Made by a program: the position numbers and the translations under genes. Positions 27,301 through 41,300 of a DNA stretch of 64,000 bases are shown piece after piece. The stretch is from Hippophae tibetana (taxonomy: Eukaryota; Streptophyta; Magnoliopsida; Rosales; Elaeagnaceae), in assembly GCA_037013495.1 (NCBI GenBank), contig JAZDXN010000029.1, positions 3,174,501-3,238,500 of the forward strand, written 5' to 3'. Below the pieces are notes generated by a model. It ran no database searches, was not told where the DNA came from, and was given only the letters and a program-made list of their open reading frames with translations. How positions within the stretch are numbered: the first letter of the stretch is position 1; every line of letters begins with the position of its first letter.

Positions 27301-27871
27301 AAAGTTTTTGTCACGTATTTTACATTTTTGGTTTCATTCAATAGAGTTGTAATGAAGATAGATGAGTCGACTAAGAGTATGTTTAAAAATATTCTTATGA
27401 ATCTTAATATAATACAAATAATTTCATTATCCAACCAAATAAATGAGAAGAGAAAAAGAAGAGGAGAGCTACTTTTTAAAGTTTTCCATAACATATTTGA
27501 GAAATCGGAGTTGTACCTTGAAACGGTCATAACTTTTGACTCGTGTGTAAAAACGAATATTAAAGTATATCAAACCGAAGGTCGTATTGATATCCATAAT
27601 CTTAGCTGACCTTGCTATATAAATTCATTACTTGATCCTAAATTCCATCATTTACATCACTTATCGAGGGTTTAAAGTTTTTATCACATATTTTACATTT
27701 TTGGTTTTATTCTATAGAGTTGTAATGCAGATGGATGAGCCGACCAAGTGTATGTTTAAAAATAAACTAATGACTAAGAATATAATACAAATAATTTCAT
27801 GAAACAATTAAAGAAATGAGAAGAGAAAAAGAAGAGGAGTGCTACTTTTTAATGTTTTCCATAACATATTT
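21346..27871 (+). repeat. Near-identical blocks offset by 3721 bp
   Basis: Bases about 21346-24150 match 25067-27871 at an offset of 3721 bp (ten monomers less 9 bp). Paired markers are TCTATTGAGTTGTAATGGAG at about 21378/25099, GCTACCTTTTTATTG at about 22255/25976, and CATATCATATTTGACAAATC. I noticed only about three single-base differences in roughly 2.8 kb, at about 21471, 22139 and 23341 in the first copy. The duplication is therefore recent relative to most monomer divergence. The left junction falls in ACATATTTTACATTTTTGG, not in the purine tract. The bases at 24151-25066 are unique to the first unit. Confidence 0.85.
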
Positions 27872-30606
27872 TAGAAATCGCAGTTGTACCTTGAAAAGGT
27901 CATAACTTTTGACTCGTGTGTAAAAACGACTATTATAGTATATCAAACCGAAGGTTATATCGATATCCATAATCTTAGCTGACCTGGCTATATAAATACA
28001 TTACTTGATCCTAAATTCCATCATTTACATCAGTTATCGAGGGTTTAAAGTTTTTATCACATATTTTACATTTTTGGTTTTATTCTATAGAGTTGTAATG
28101 AAGATGGATGAGCCGACCAAGTGTATGTTTAAAAATAAACTAATAACTAAGAATATAATACAAATAATTTCATGATCCAACTAAAGAAATGAGAAGAGAA
28201 AAAGAAGAGGAGTGCTACTTTTTATTGTTTTCAATAACTTATTTGAGAAATCGCAGTTGTACCTTGAAACGGTCATAACTTTTGACTTATGTGTAAAAAC
28301 GACTATTATAGTATATCAAACCGAAGGTCGTATCGATATCCATAATCTTAGTTGACCAGGCTATAGAAATTCATTACTTGATCCTAAATTCCATCATTTA
28401 TCGAGGGGTTAACGTTTTTGTCACATATTTTACATTTTTGGTTTTATTCTATAGAGTTGTAATGAAGGTAGATGAGCCGACCAAGTGTATGTTTAAAAAT
28501 AAACTAATAACAAAGAATATAATACAAATAATTTCATGATCCAACAAAATAAATGAGAAGAGAAAAAGAAGAGGAGTGCTACTTTTTAAAGTTTTCCATA
28601 TCATATTTGACAAATCGGAGTTGTACCTTGAAACGGTCATAACTTTTGACTCGTGTGTAAAAATGAATATTAAAGTATATCAAACCGAAGGTCGTATTGA
28701 TATCCATAATCTTAGCTGAACTTGCTATATAAATTCATTACTTGATCCTAAATTCCATCATTTACATCAGTTATCGAGGGTTTAAAGTTTTTATCACATA
28801 TTTTACATTTTTGGTTTTATTCTATAGAGTTGTAATGAAGATGGATGAGCCAAACAAGTGTATGTTTAAAAATAAACTAATGACTAAGAATATAATACAA
28901 ATAATTTCATGATCCAACTAAAGAAATGAGAAGAGAAAAAGAAGAGGAGTGCTACTTTTTATTGTTTTCAATAACTTATTTGAGAAATCGCAGTTGTACC
29001 TTGAAACGGTCATAAGTTTTGACTTATGTGTAAAAATGACTATTATAGTATATCAAACCGAAGGTCGTATCGATATCCATAATCTTAGTTGACCAGGCTA
29101 TAGAAATTCATTACTTGATCCTAAATTCTATCATTTACATCACTTATCGAGGGTTTAAAGTTTTTATCACATATTTTACATTTTTGGTTTCATTCAATAG
29201 AGTTGTAATGCAGATAGATGAGTCGACTAAGAGTATGTTTAAAAATATTCTTATGAACCTTAATATAATACAAATAATTTCATGATCCAACAAAATAAAT
29301 GAGAACAGAAAAACAAGAGGAGTGCTACTTTTTAAAGTTTTCCATAACATATTTGAGAAATCGGAGTTGTACCTTGAAACGGTCATAACTTTTGACTCGT
29401 GTGTAAAAACGAATATTAAAGTATATCAAACCGAAGGTCGTATTGATATCCATAATCTTAGCTGACCTTGCTATATAAATTCATTACTTGATCCTAAATT
29501 CCATCATTTACATCACTTATCGAGGGTTTAAAGTTTTTATCACATATTTTACATTTTTGGTTTTATTCTATAGAGTTGTAATGTAGATGGATGAGCCGAC
29601 CAAGTGTATGTTTAAAAATAAACTAATGACTAAGAATATAATACAAATAATTTCATGAAACAATTAAAGAAATGAGAAGAGAAAAAGAAGAGGAGTGCTA
29701 CTTTTTAATGTTTTCCATAACATATTTGAGAAATCAGAGTTGTACCTTTAAACGGTCATAACTTTTGACTCGTGTGTAAAAACGACAATAATAGTATATC
29801 AAACCGAAGCACTTATCGATATCCATAATCTTAGATGACCTGGCTATATTAATTCATTACTTTATCCTAAATTCCATCATTTACATCACTTATCGAGGGT
29901 TTAAAGTTTTTATCACATATTTTACATTTTTGGTTTTATTCTATAGAGTTGTAATGAAGATGGCTGAGCCGAACAAGTGTATGTTTAAAAATAAACTAAT
30001 GAATAAGAATATATTACAAATAATTTCATGATCCAACTAAAGAAATGAGAAGAGAAAAAGAAGAGGAGTGCTACTTTTTATTGTTTTCAATAATTTTTTT
30101 AAGAAATCGCAGTTGTACCTTGAAACGGTCATTACTTTTGACTCGTGTGTAAAAACGACTATTATAGTATATCAAACCGAAGGTCGTATCGATATCCATA
30201 ATCTTAGTTGACCAGGCTATAGAAATTCATTACTTGATCCTAAATTCTATCATTTACATCACTTATCGAGGGTTTAAAGTTTTTGTCACGTATTTTACAT
30301 TTTTGGTTTCATTCAATAGAGTTGTAATGAAGATAGATGAGTCGACTAAGAGTATGTTTAAAAATATTCTTATGAATCTTAATATAATACAAATAATTTC
30401 ATGATCCAACAAAATAAATGAGAAGAGAAAAAGAAGAGGAGTGCTACTTTTTAAAGTTTTCCATAACATATTTGAGAAATCGGAGTTGTACCTTGAAACG
30501 GTCATAACTTTTGACTCGTGTGTAAAAACGAATATTAAAGTATATCAAACCGAAGGTCGTATTGATATCCAGAATCTTAGCTGACCTTGCTATATAAATT
30601 CATTAC
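27872..30606 (+). repeat. Satellite section with mixed monomers
   Basis: About seven monomers between two duplicated blocks. They include short monomers (CATCATTTATCGAGGGG near 28392) and B-type monomers near 29190 and 30310. A single GCTGAGCC variant lies near 29963. No gene or foreign element is seen. Confidence 0.8.
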
Positions 30607-33600
30607 TTGATCCTAAATTCCATCATTTACATCACTTATCGAGGGTTTAAAGTTTTTATCACATATTTTACATTTTTGGTTTTATTCTATAGAGTTGTAA
30701 TGCAGATGGATGAGCCGACCAAGTGTATGTTTAAAAATAAACTAATGACTAAGAATATAATACAAATAATTTCATGAAACAATTAAAGAAATGAGAAGAG
30801 AAAAAGAAGAGGAGTGCTACTTTTTAATGTTTTCCATAACATATTTGAGAAATCAGAGTTGTACCTTTAAACGGTCATAACTTTTGACTCGTGTGTAAAA
30901 ACGACAATAATAGTATATCAAACCGAAGCACTTATCGATATCCATAATCTTAGATGACCTGGCTATATTAATTCATTACTTGATCCTAAATTCCATCATT
31001 TACATCACTTATCGAGCGTTTAAAGTTTTTATCACATATTTTACATTTTTGGTTTTATTCTATAGAGTTGTAATGAAGATGGATGAGCCGACCAAGTGTA
31101 TGTTTAAAAATAAACTACTGAATAAGAATATATTACAAATAATTTCATGATCCAACTAAAGAAATGAGAAGAGAAAAAGAAGAGGAGTGCTACTTTTTAT
31201 TGTTTTCAATAATATTTTTAAGAAATCGCAGTTGTACCTTGAAACGGTCATAACTTTTGACTCGTGTGTAAAAACGACTATTATAGTATATCAAACCGAA
31301 GGTCGTATCGATATCCATAATCTTAGTTGACCTGGCTATAGAAATTCATTACTTGATCCTAAATTCAATCATTTACATCACTTATCGAGGGTTTAAAGTT
31401 TTTGTCACGTATTTTACATTTTTGGTTTCATTCAATAGAGTTGTAATGAAGATAGATGAGTCGACTAAGAGTATGTTTAAAAATATTCTTATGAATCTTA
31501 ATATAATACAAATAATTTTATTATCCAACAAAATAAATGAGAAGAGAAAAAGAAGAGGAGTGCTACTTTTTAAAGTTTTCCATAACATATTTGAGAAATC
31601 GGAGTTGTACCTTGAAACGGTCATAACTTTTGACTCGTGTGTAAAAACGAATATTAAAGTATATCAAACCGAAGGTCGTATTGATATCCATAATCTTAGC
31701 TGACCTTGCTATATAAATTCATTACTTGATCCTAAATTCCATCATTTACATCACTTATCGAGGGTTTAAAGTTTTTATCACATATTTTACATTTTAGGTT
31801 TTATTCTATAGAGTTGTAATGAAGATGGATGAGCCGAACAAGTGTATGTTTAAAAATAAACTAATGACTAAGAATATAATACAAATAATTTCATGATCCA
31901 ACTAAAGAAATGAGAAGAGAAAAAGAAGAGGAGTGCTACTTTTTATTGTTTTCAATAACTTATTTGAGAAATCGCAGTTGTACCTTGAAACGGTCATAAC
32001 TTTTGACTCGTGTGTAAAAACGACTATTATAGTATATCAAACCGAAGGTCGTATCGATATCCATAATCTTAGTTGACCTGGCTATAGAAATTCATTACTT
32101 GATCCTAAATTCCATCATTTATCGAGGGGTTAACGTTTTTGTCACATATTTTACATTTTTGGTTTTATTCTATAGAGTTGTAATGAAGGTAGATGAGCCG
32201 ACCAAGTGTATGTTTAAAAATAAACTAATAACAAAGAATATAATACAAATAATTTCATGATCCAACAAAATAAATGAGAAGAGAAAAACAAGAGGAGTGC
32301 TACTTTTTAAAGTTTTCCATAACATATTTGAGAAATCGGAGTTGTACCTTGAAACGGTCATAACTTTTGACTCGTGTGTAAAAACGAATATTAAAGTATA
32401 TCAAAACGAAGGTCGTATTGATATCCATAATCTTAGCTGACCTTGCTATATAAATTCATTACTTGATCCTAAATTCCATCATTTACATCACTTATCGAGG
32501 GTTTAAAGTTTTTATCACATATTTTACATTTTTGGTTTTATTCTATAGAGTTGTAATGCAGATGGATGAGGCGACCAAGTGTATGTTTAAAAATAAACTA
32601 ATAACTAAGAATATAATACAAATAATTTCATGATCCAACTAAAGAAATGAGAAGAGAAAAAGAAGAGGAGTGCTACTTTTTATTGTTTTCAATAACTTAT
32701 TTGAGAAATCGCAGTTGTACCTTGAAACGGTCATAACTTTTGACTCGTGTGTAAAAACGACTATTATAGTATATCAAACCGAAGGTCGTATCGATATCCA
32801 TAATCTTAGTTGACCAGGCTATAGAAATTCATTAGTTGATCCTAAATTCCATCATTTACATCACTTATCGAGGGTTTAAAGTTTTTATCACATATTTTAC
32901 ATTTTTGGTTTTATTCTATAGAGTTGTAATGCAGATGGATGAGCCGACCAAGTGTATGTTTAAAAATAAACTAATGACTAAGAATATAATACAAATAATT
33001 TCATGAAACAATTAAAGAAATGAGAAGAGAAAAAGAAGAGGAGTGCTACTTTTTAATGTTTTCCATAACATATTTGAGAAATCAGAGTTGTACCTTTAAA
33101 CGGTCATAACTTTTGACTCGTGTGTAAAAACGACAATAATAGTATATCAAACCGAAGCACTTATCGATATCCATAATCTTAGATGACCTGGCTATATTAA
33201 TTCATTACTTGATCCTAAATTCCATCATTTACATCACTTATCGAGCGTTTAAAGTTTTTATCACATATTTTACATTTTTGGTTTTATTCTATAGAGTTGT
33301 AATGAAGATGGATGAGCCGACCAAGTGTATGTTTAAAAATAAACTACTGAATAAGAATATATTACAAATAATTTCATGATCCAACTAAAGAAATGAGAAG
33401 AGAAAAAGAAGAGGAGTGCTACTTTTTATTGTTTTCAATAATATTTTTAAGAAATCGCAGTTGTACCTTGAAACGGTCATAACTTTTGACTCGTGTGTAA
33501 AAACGACTATTATAGTATATCAAACCGAAGGTCGTATCGATATCCATAATCTTAGTTGACCTGGCTATAGAAATTCATTACTTGATCCTAAATTCAATCA

Positions 33601-34822
33601 TTTACATCACTTATCGAGGGTTTAAAGTTTTTGTCACGTATTTTACATTTTTGGTTTCATTCAATAGAGTTGTAATGAAGATAGATGAGTCGACTAAGAG
33701 TATGTTTAAAAATATTCTTATGAATCTTAATATAATACAAATAATTTTATTATCCAACAAAATAAATGAGAAGAGAAAAAGAAGAGGAGTGCTACTTTTT
33801 AAAGTTTTCCATAACATATTTGAGAAATCGGAGTTGTACCTTGAAACGGTCATAACTTTTGACTCGTGTGTAAAAACGAATATTAAAGTATATCAAACCG
33901 AAGGTCGTATTGATATCCATAATCTTAGCTGACCTTGCTATATAAATTCATTACTTGATCCTAAATTCCATCATTTACATCACTTATCGAGGGTTTAAAG
34001 TTTTTATCACATATTTTACATTTTAGGTTTTATTCTATAGAGTTGTAATGAAGATGGATGAGCCGAACAAGTGTATGTTTAAAAATAAACTAATGACTAA
34101 GAATATAATACAAATAATTTCATGATCCAACTAAAGAAATGAGAAGAGAAAAAGAAGAGGAGTGCTACTTTTTATTGTTTTCAATAACTTATTTGAGAAA
34201 TCGCAGTTGTACCTTGAAACGGTCATAACTTTTGACTCGTGTGTAAAAACGACTATTATAGTATATCAAACCGAAGGTCGTATCGATATCCATAATCTTA
34301 GTTGACCTGGCTATAGAAATTCATTACTTGATCCTAAATTCCATCATTTATCGAGGGGTTAACGTTTTTGTCACATATTTTACATTTTTGGTTTTATTCT
34401 ATAGAGTTGTAATGAAGGTAGATGAGCCGACCAAGTGTATGTTTAAAAATAAACTAATAACAAAGAATATAATACAAATAATTTCATGATCCAACAAAAT
34501 AAATGAGAAGAGAAAAACAAGAGGAGTGCTACTTTTTAAAGTTTTCCATAACATATTTGAGAAATCGGAGTTGTACCTTGAAACGGTCATAACTTTTGAC
34601 TCGTGTGTAAAAACGAATATTAAAGTATATCAAACCGAAGGTCGTATTGATATCCATAATCTTAGCTGACCTTGCTATATAAATTCATTACTTGATCCTA
34701 AATTCCATCATTTACATCACTTATCGAGGGTTTAAAGTTTTTATCACATATTTTACATTTTTGGTTTTATTCTATAGAGTTGTAATGCAGATGGATGAGC
34801 CGACCAAGTGTATGTTTAAAAA
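30607..34822 (+). repeat. Near-identical blocks offset by 2229 bp
   Basis: Bases 30607-32593 match 32836-34822 at an offset of 2229 bp (six monomers less 9 bp). Shared private variants are AAACTACTGAATAAG, ACATTTTAGGTTTTATTC and a short monomer with GAGGGGTTAACG. I saw very few differences, for example near 32406/34635. Limits are set by mismatches at 30606/32835 and 32594/34823. Each copy carries the B', C and A types. Confidence 0.85.
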
Positions 34823-35349
34823 TAAACTAATGACTAAGAATATAATACAAATAATTTCATGAAACAATTAAAGAAATGAGAAGAGAAAAAGAAGAGGAGT
34901 GCTACTTTTTAATGTTTTCCATAACATATTTTAGAAATCGCAGTTGTACCTTGAAAAGGTCATAACTTTTGACTCGTGTGTAAAAACGACTATTATAGTA
35001 TATCAAACCGAAGGTCATATCGATATCCATAATCTTAGCTGACCTGGCTATATAAATACATTACTTGATCCTAAATTCCATCATTTACATCAGTTATCGA
35101 GGGTTTAAAGTTTTTATCACATATTTTACATTTTTGGTTTTATTCTATAGAGTTGTAATGAAGATGGATGAGCCGACCAAGTGTATGTTTAAAAATAAAC
35201 TAATAACTAAGAATATAATACAAATAATTTCATGATCCAACTAAAGAAATGAGAAGAGAAAAAGAAGAGGAGTGCTACTTTTTATTGTTTTCAATAACTT
35301 ATTTGACAAATCGCAGTTGTACCTTGAAAAGGTCATAACTTTTGACTCA
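34823..35349 (+). repeat. Satellite section between duplicated blocks
   Basis: About one and a half monomers, C-like then with CATCAGTTATCG and AACTAATAACTAAG features. They fall outside the near-identical duplications on either side. Nothing but satellite is seen. Confidence 0.75.
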
Positions 35350-38300
35350 TGTGTAAAAACGACTATTATAGTATATCAAACCGAAGGTCGTATCGATATC
35401 CATAATCTTAGTTGACCTGGCTATAGAAATTCATTACTTGATCCTAAATTCAATCATTTACATCACTTATCGAGGGTTTAAAGTTTTTGTCACGTATTTT
35501 ACATTTTTGGTTTCATTCAATAGAGTTGTAATGAAGATAGATGAGTCGACTAAGAGTATGTTTAAAAATATTCTTATGAATCTTAATATAATACAAATAA
35601 TTTCATGATCCAACAAAATAAATGAGAAGAGAAAAAGAAGAGGAGTGCTACTTTTTAAAGTTTTCCATAACATATTTGAGAAATCGGAGTTGTACCTTGA
35701 AACGGTCATAACTTTTGACTCGTGTGTAAAAACGAATATTAAAGTATATCAAACCGAAGGTCGTATTGATATCCATAATCTTAGCTGACCTTGCTATATA
35801 AATTCATTACTTGATCCTAAATTCCATCATTTACATCACTTATCGAGGGTTTAAAGTTTTTATCACATATTTTACATTTTTGGTTTTATTCTATAGAGTT
35901 GTAATGCAGATGGATGAGCCGACCAAGTGTATGTTTAAAAATAAACTAATGACTAAGAATATAATACAAATAATTTCATGAAACAATTAAAGAAATGAGA
36001 AGAGAAAAAGAAGAGGAGTGCTACTTTTTAAAGTTTTCCATATCATATTTGACAAATCGGAGTTGTACCTTGAAACGGTCATAACTTTTGACTCGTGTGT
36101 AAAAATGAATATTAAAGTATATCAAACCGAAGGTCGTATTGATATCCATAATCTTAGCTGAACTTGCTATATAAATTCATTACTTGATCCTAAATTCCAT
36201 CATTTATATCAGTTATCGAGGGTTTAAAGTTTTTATAACATATTTTACATTTTTGGTTTTATTCTATAGAGTTGTAATGAAGATGGATGAGCCGAACAAG
36301 TGTATGTTTAAAAATAAACTAATGACTAAGAATATAATACAAATAATTTCATGATCCAACTAAAGAAATGAGAAGAGAAAAAGAAGAGGAGTGCTACTTT
36401 TTATTGTTTTCAATAACTTATTTGAGAAATCGCAGTTGTACCTTGAAACGGTCATAACTTTTGACTTATGTGTAAAAACGACTATTATAGTATATCAAAC
36501 CGAAGGTCGTATCGATATCCATAATCTTAGTTGACCAGGCTATAGAAATTCATTACTTGATCCTAAATTCTATCATTTACATCACTTATCGAGGGTTTAA
36601 AGTTTTTATCACATATTTTACATTTTTGGTTTCATTCAATAGAGTTGTAATGAAGATAGATGAGTCGACTAAGAGTATGTTTAAAAATATTCTTATGAAT
36701 CTTAATATAATACAAATAATTTCATGATCCAACAAAATAAATGAGAAGAGAAAAACAAGAGGAGTGCTACTTTTTAAAGGTTTCCATAACATATTTGAGA
36801 AATCGGAGTTGTACCTTGAAACGGTCATAACTTTTGACTCGTGTGTAAAAACGAATATTAAAGTATATCAAACCGAAGGTCGTATTGATATCCATAATCT
36901 TAGCTGACCTTGCTATATAAATTCATTACTTGATCCTAAATTCCATCATTTACATCACTTATCGAGGGTTTAAAGTTTTTATCACATATTTTACATTTTT
37001 GGTTTTATTCTATAGAGTTGTAATGCAGATGGATGAGCCGACCAAGTGTATGTTTAAAAATAAACTAATGACTAAGAATATAATACAAATAATTTCATGA
37101 AACAATTAAAGAAATGAGAAGAGAAAAAGAAGAGGAGTGCTACTTTTTAATGTTTTCCATAACATATTTTAGAAATCGTAGTTGTACCTTGAAAAGGTCA
37201 TAACTTTTGACTCGTGTGTAAAAACGACTATTATAGTATATCAAACTGAAGGTCATATCGAAATCCATAATCTTAGCTGACCTGGCTATATAAATACATT
37301 ACTTGATCCTAAATTCCATCATTTACATCAGTTATCGAGGGTTTAAAGTTTTTATCACATATTTTACATTTTTGGTTTTATTCTATAGAGTTGTAATGAA
37401 AATGGATTAGCCGAACAAGTGTATGTTTAAAAATAAACTAATGACTAAGAATATAATACAAATAATTTCATGATCCAACTAAAGAAATGAGAAGAGAAAA
37501 AGAAGAGGAGTGCTACTTTTTAATGTTTTCCATAACATATTTTAGAAATCGCAGTTGTACCTTGAAAAGGTCATAACTTTTGACTCGTGTGTAAAAACGA
37601 CTATTATATTATATCAAACTGAAGGTCGTATCGATATCCATAATCTTAGATGACCTGGCTATATAAATACATTACTTGATCCTAAATTCCATCATTTACA
37701 TCAGTTATCGAGGGTTTAAAGTTTTTATCACATATTTAACATTTTTGGTTTTATTCTATAGAGTTGTAATGAAAATGGATTAGCCGAACAAGTGTATGTT
37801 TAAAAATAAACTAATGACTAAGAATATAATACAAATAATTTCATGATCCAACTAAAGAAATGAGAAGAGAAAAAGAAGAGGAGTCCTACTTTTTATTGTT
37901 TTCAATAACTTATTTGAGAAATCGCAGTTGTACCTTGAAAAGGTCATAACTTTTGACTTATGTGTAAAAACGACTATTATAGTATATCAAACCGAAGGTC
38001 GTATCGATATCCATAATCTTAGCTGACCTTGCTATATAAATTCATTACTTGATCCTAAATTCCATCATTTACATCACTTATCGAGGGTTTAAAGTTTTTA
38101 TCACATATTTTACATTTTTGGTTTCATTCAATAGAGTTGTAATGAAGATAGATGAGTCGACTAAGAGTATGTTTAAAAATATTCTTATGAATCTTAATAT
38201 AATACAAATAATTTCATGATCCAACAAAATAAATGAGAAGAGAAAAACAAGAGGAGTGCTACTTTTTAAAGGTTTCCATAACATATTTGAGAAATCGGAG

Positions 38301-41300
38301 TTGTACCTTGAAACGGTCATAACTTTTGACTCGTGTGTAAAAACGAATATTAAAGTATATCAAACCGAAGGTCGTATTGATATCCATAATCTTAGCTGAC
38401 CTTGCTATATAAATTCATTACTTGATCCTAAATTCCATCATTTACATCACTTATCGAGGGTTTAAAGTTTTTATCACATATTTTACATTTTTGGTTTTAT
38501 TCTATAGAGTTGTAATGCAGATGGATGAGCCGACCAAGTGTATGTTTAAAAATAAACTAATGACTAAGAATATAATACAAATAATTTCATGAAACAATTA
38601 AAGAAATGAGAAGAGAAAAAGAAGAGGAGTGCTACTTTTTAATGTTTTCCATAACATATTTGAGAAATCAGAGTTGTACCTTTAAACGGTCATAACTTTT
38701 GACTCGTGTGTAAAAACGACAATAATAGTATATCAAACCGAAGCTCTTATCGATATCCATAATCTTAGATGACCTGGCTATATTAATTCATTACTTGATC
38801 CTAAATTCCATCATTTACATCACTTATCGAGCGTTTAAAGTTTTTATCACATATTTTACATTTTTGGTTTTATTCTATAGAGTTGTAATGAAGATGGATG
38901 AGCCGACCAAGTGTATGTTTAAAAATAAACTAATGAATAAGAATATATTACAAATAATTTCATGATCCAACTAAAGAAATGAGAAGAGAAAAAGAAGAGG
39001 AGTGCTACTTTTTATTGTTTTCAATAATTTTTTTAAGAAATCGCAGTTGTACCTTGAAACGGTCATAACTTTTGACTCGTGTGTAAAAACGACTATTATA
39101 GTATATGAAACCGAAGGTCGTATCGATATCCATAATCTTAGTTGACCTGGCTATAGAAATTCATTACTTGATCCTAAATTCAATCATTTACATCACTTAT
39201 CGAGGGTTTAAAGTTTTTGTCACGTATTTTACATTTTTGGTTTCATTCAATAGAGTTGTAATGAAGATAGATGAGTCGACTAAGAGTATGTTTAAAAATA
39301 TTCTTATTAATCTTAATATAATACAAATAATTTCATTATCCAACAAAATAAATGAGAAGAGAAAAAGAAGAGGAGTGCTACTTTTTATTGTTTTCAATAA
39401 TTTTTTTAAGAAATCGCAGTTGTACCTTGAAACGGTCATAACTTTAGACTCGTGTGTAAAAACGACTATTATAGTATATCAAACCGAAGGTCGTATCGAT
39501 ATCCATAATCTTAGTTGACCTGGCTATAGAAATTCATTACTTGATCCTAAATTCAATCATTTACATCACTTATCGAGGGTTTAAAGTTTTTGTCACGTAT
39601 TTTACATTTTTGGTTTCATTCAATAGAGTTGTAATGAAGATAGATGAGTCGACTAAGAGTATGTTTAAAAATATTCTTATGAATCTTAATATAATACAAA
39701 TAATTTCATTATCCAACAAAATAAATGAGAAGAGAAAAAGAAGAGGAGTGCTATTTTTTAAAGTTTTCCATAACATATTTGAGAAATCGGAGTTGTACCT
39801 TGAAACGGTCATAACTTTTGACTCGTGTGTAAAAACGAATATTAAAGTATATCAAACCGAAGGTCGTATTGATATCCATAATCTTAGCTGACCTTGCTAT
39901 ATAAATTCATTACTTGATCCTAAATTCCATCATTTACATCACTTATCGAGGGTTTAAAGTTTTTATCACATATTTTACATTTTTGGTTTTATTCTATAGA
40001 GTTGTAATGCAGATGGATGAGCCGACCAAGTGTATGTTTAAAAATAAACTAATGACTAAGAATATAATACAAATAATTTCATGAAACAATTAAAGAAATG
40101 AGAAGAGAAAAAGAAGAGGAGTGCTACTTTTTAAAGTTTTCCATATCATATTTGACAAATCGGAGTTGTACCTTGAAACGGTCATAACTTTTGACTCGTG
40201 TGTAAAAATGAATATTAAAGTATATCAAACCGAAAGTCGTATTGATATCCATAATCTTAGCTGAACTTGCTATATAAATTCATTACTTGATCCTAAATTC
40301 CATCATTTATATCAGTTATCGAGGGTTTAAAGTTTTTATCACATATTTTACATTTTTGGTTTTATTCTATAGAGTTGTAATGAAGATGGATGAGCCGAAC
40401 AAGTGTATGTTTAAAAATAAACTAATGACTAAGAATATAATACAAATAATTTCATGATCCAACTAAAGAAATGAGAAGAGAAAAAGAAGAGGAGTGCTAC
40501 TTTTTATTGTTTTCAATAACTTATTTGAGAAATCGCAGTTGTACCTTGAAACGGTCATAACTTTTGACTTATGTGTAAAAACGACTATTATAGTATATCA
40601 AACCGAAGGTCGTATCGATATCCATAATCTTAGTTGACCAGGCTATAGAAATTCATTACTTGATCCTAAATTCTATCATTTACATCACTTATCGAGGGTT
40701 TAAAGTTTTTATCACATATTTTACATTTTTGGTTTCATTCAATAGAGTTGTAATGAAGATAGATGAGTCGACTAAGAGTATGTTTAAAAATATTCTTATG
40801 AATCTTAATATAATACAAATAATTTCATGATCCAACAAAATAAATGAGAAGAGAAAAACAAGAGGAGTGCTACTTTTTAAAGGTTTCCATAACATATTTG
40901 AGAAATCGGAGTTGTACCTTGAAACGGTCATAACTTTTGACTCGTGTGTAAAAACGAATATTAAAGTATATCAAACCGAAGGTCGTATTGATATCCATAA
41001 TCTTAGCTGACCTTGCTATATAAATTCATTACTTGATCCTAAATTCCATCATTTACATCACTTATCGAGGGTTTAAAGTTTTTATCACATATTTTACATT
41101 TTTGGTTTTATTCTATAGAGTTGTAATGCAGATGGATGAGCCGACCAAGTGTATGTTTAAAAATAAACTAATGACTAAGAATATAATACAAATAATTTCA
41201 TGAAACAATTAAAGAAATGAGAAGAGAAAAAGAAGAGGAGTGCTACTTTTTAATGTTTTCCATAACATATTTTAGAAATCGCAGTTGTACCTTGAAAAGG

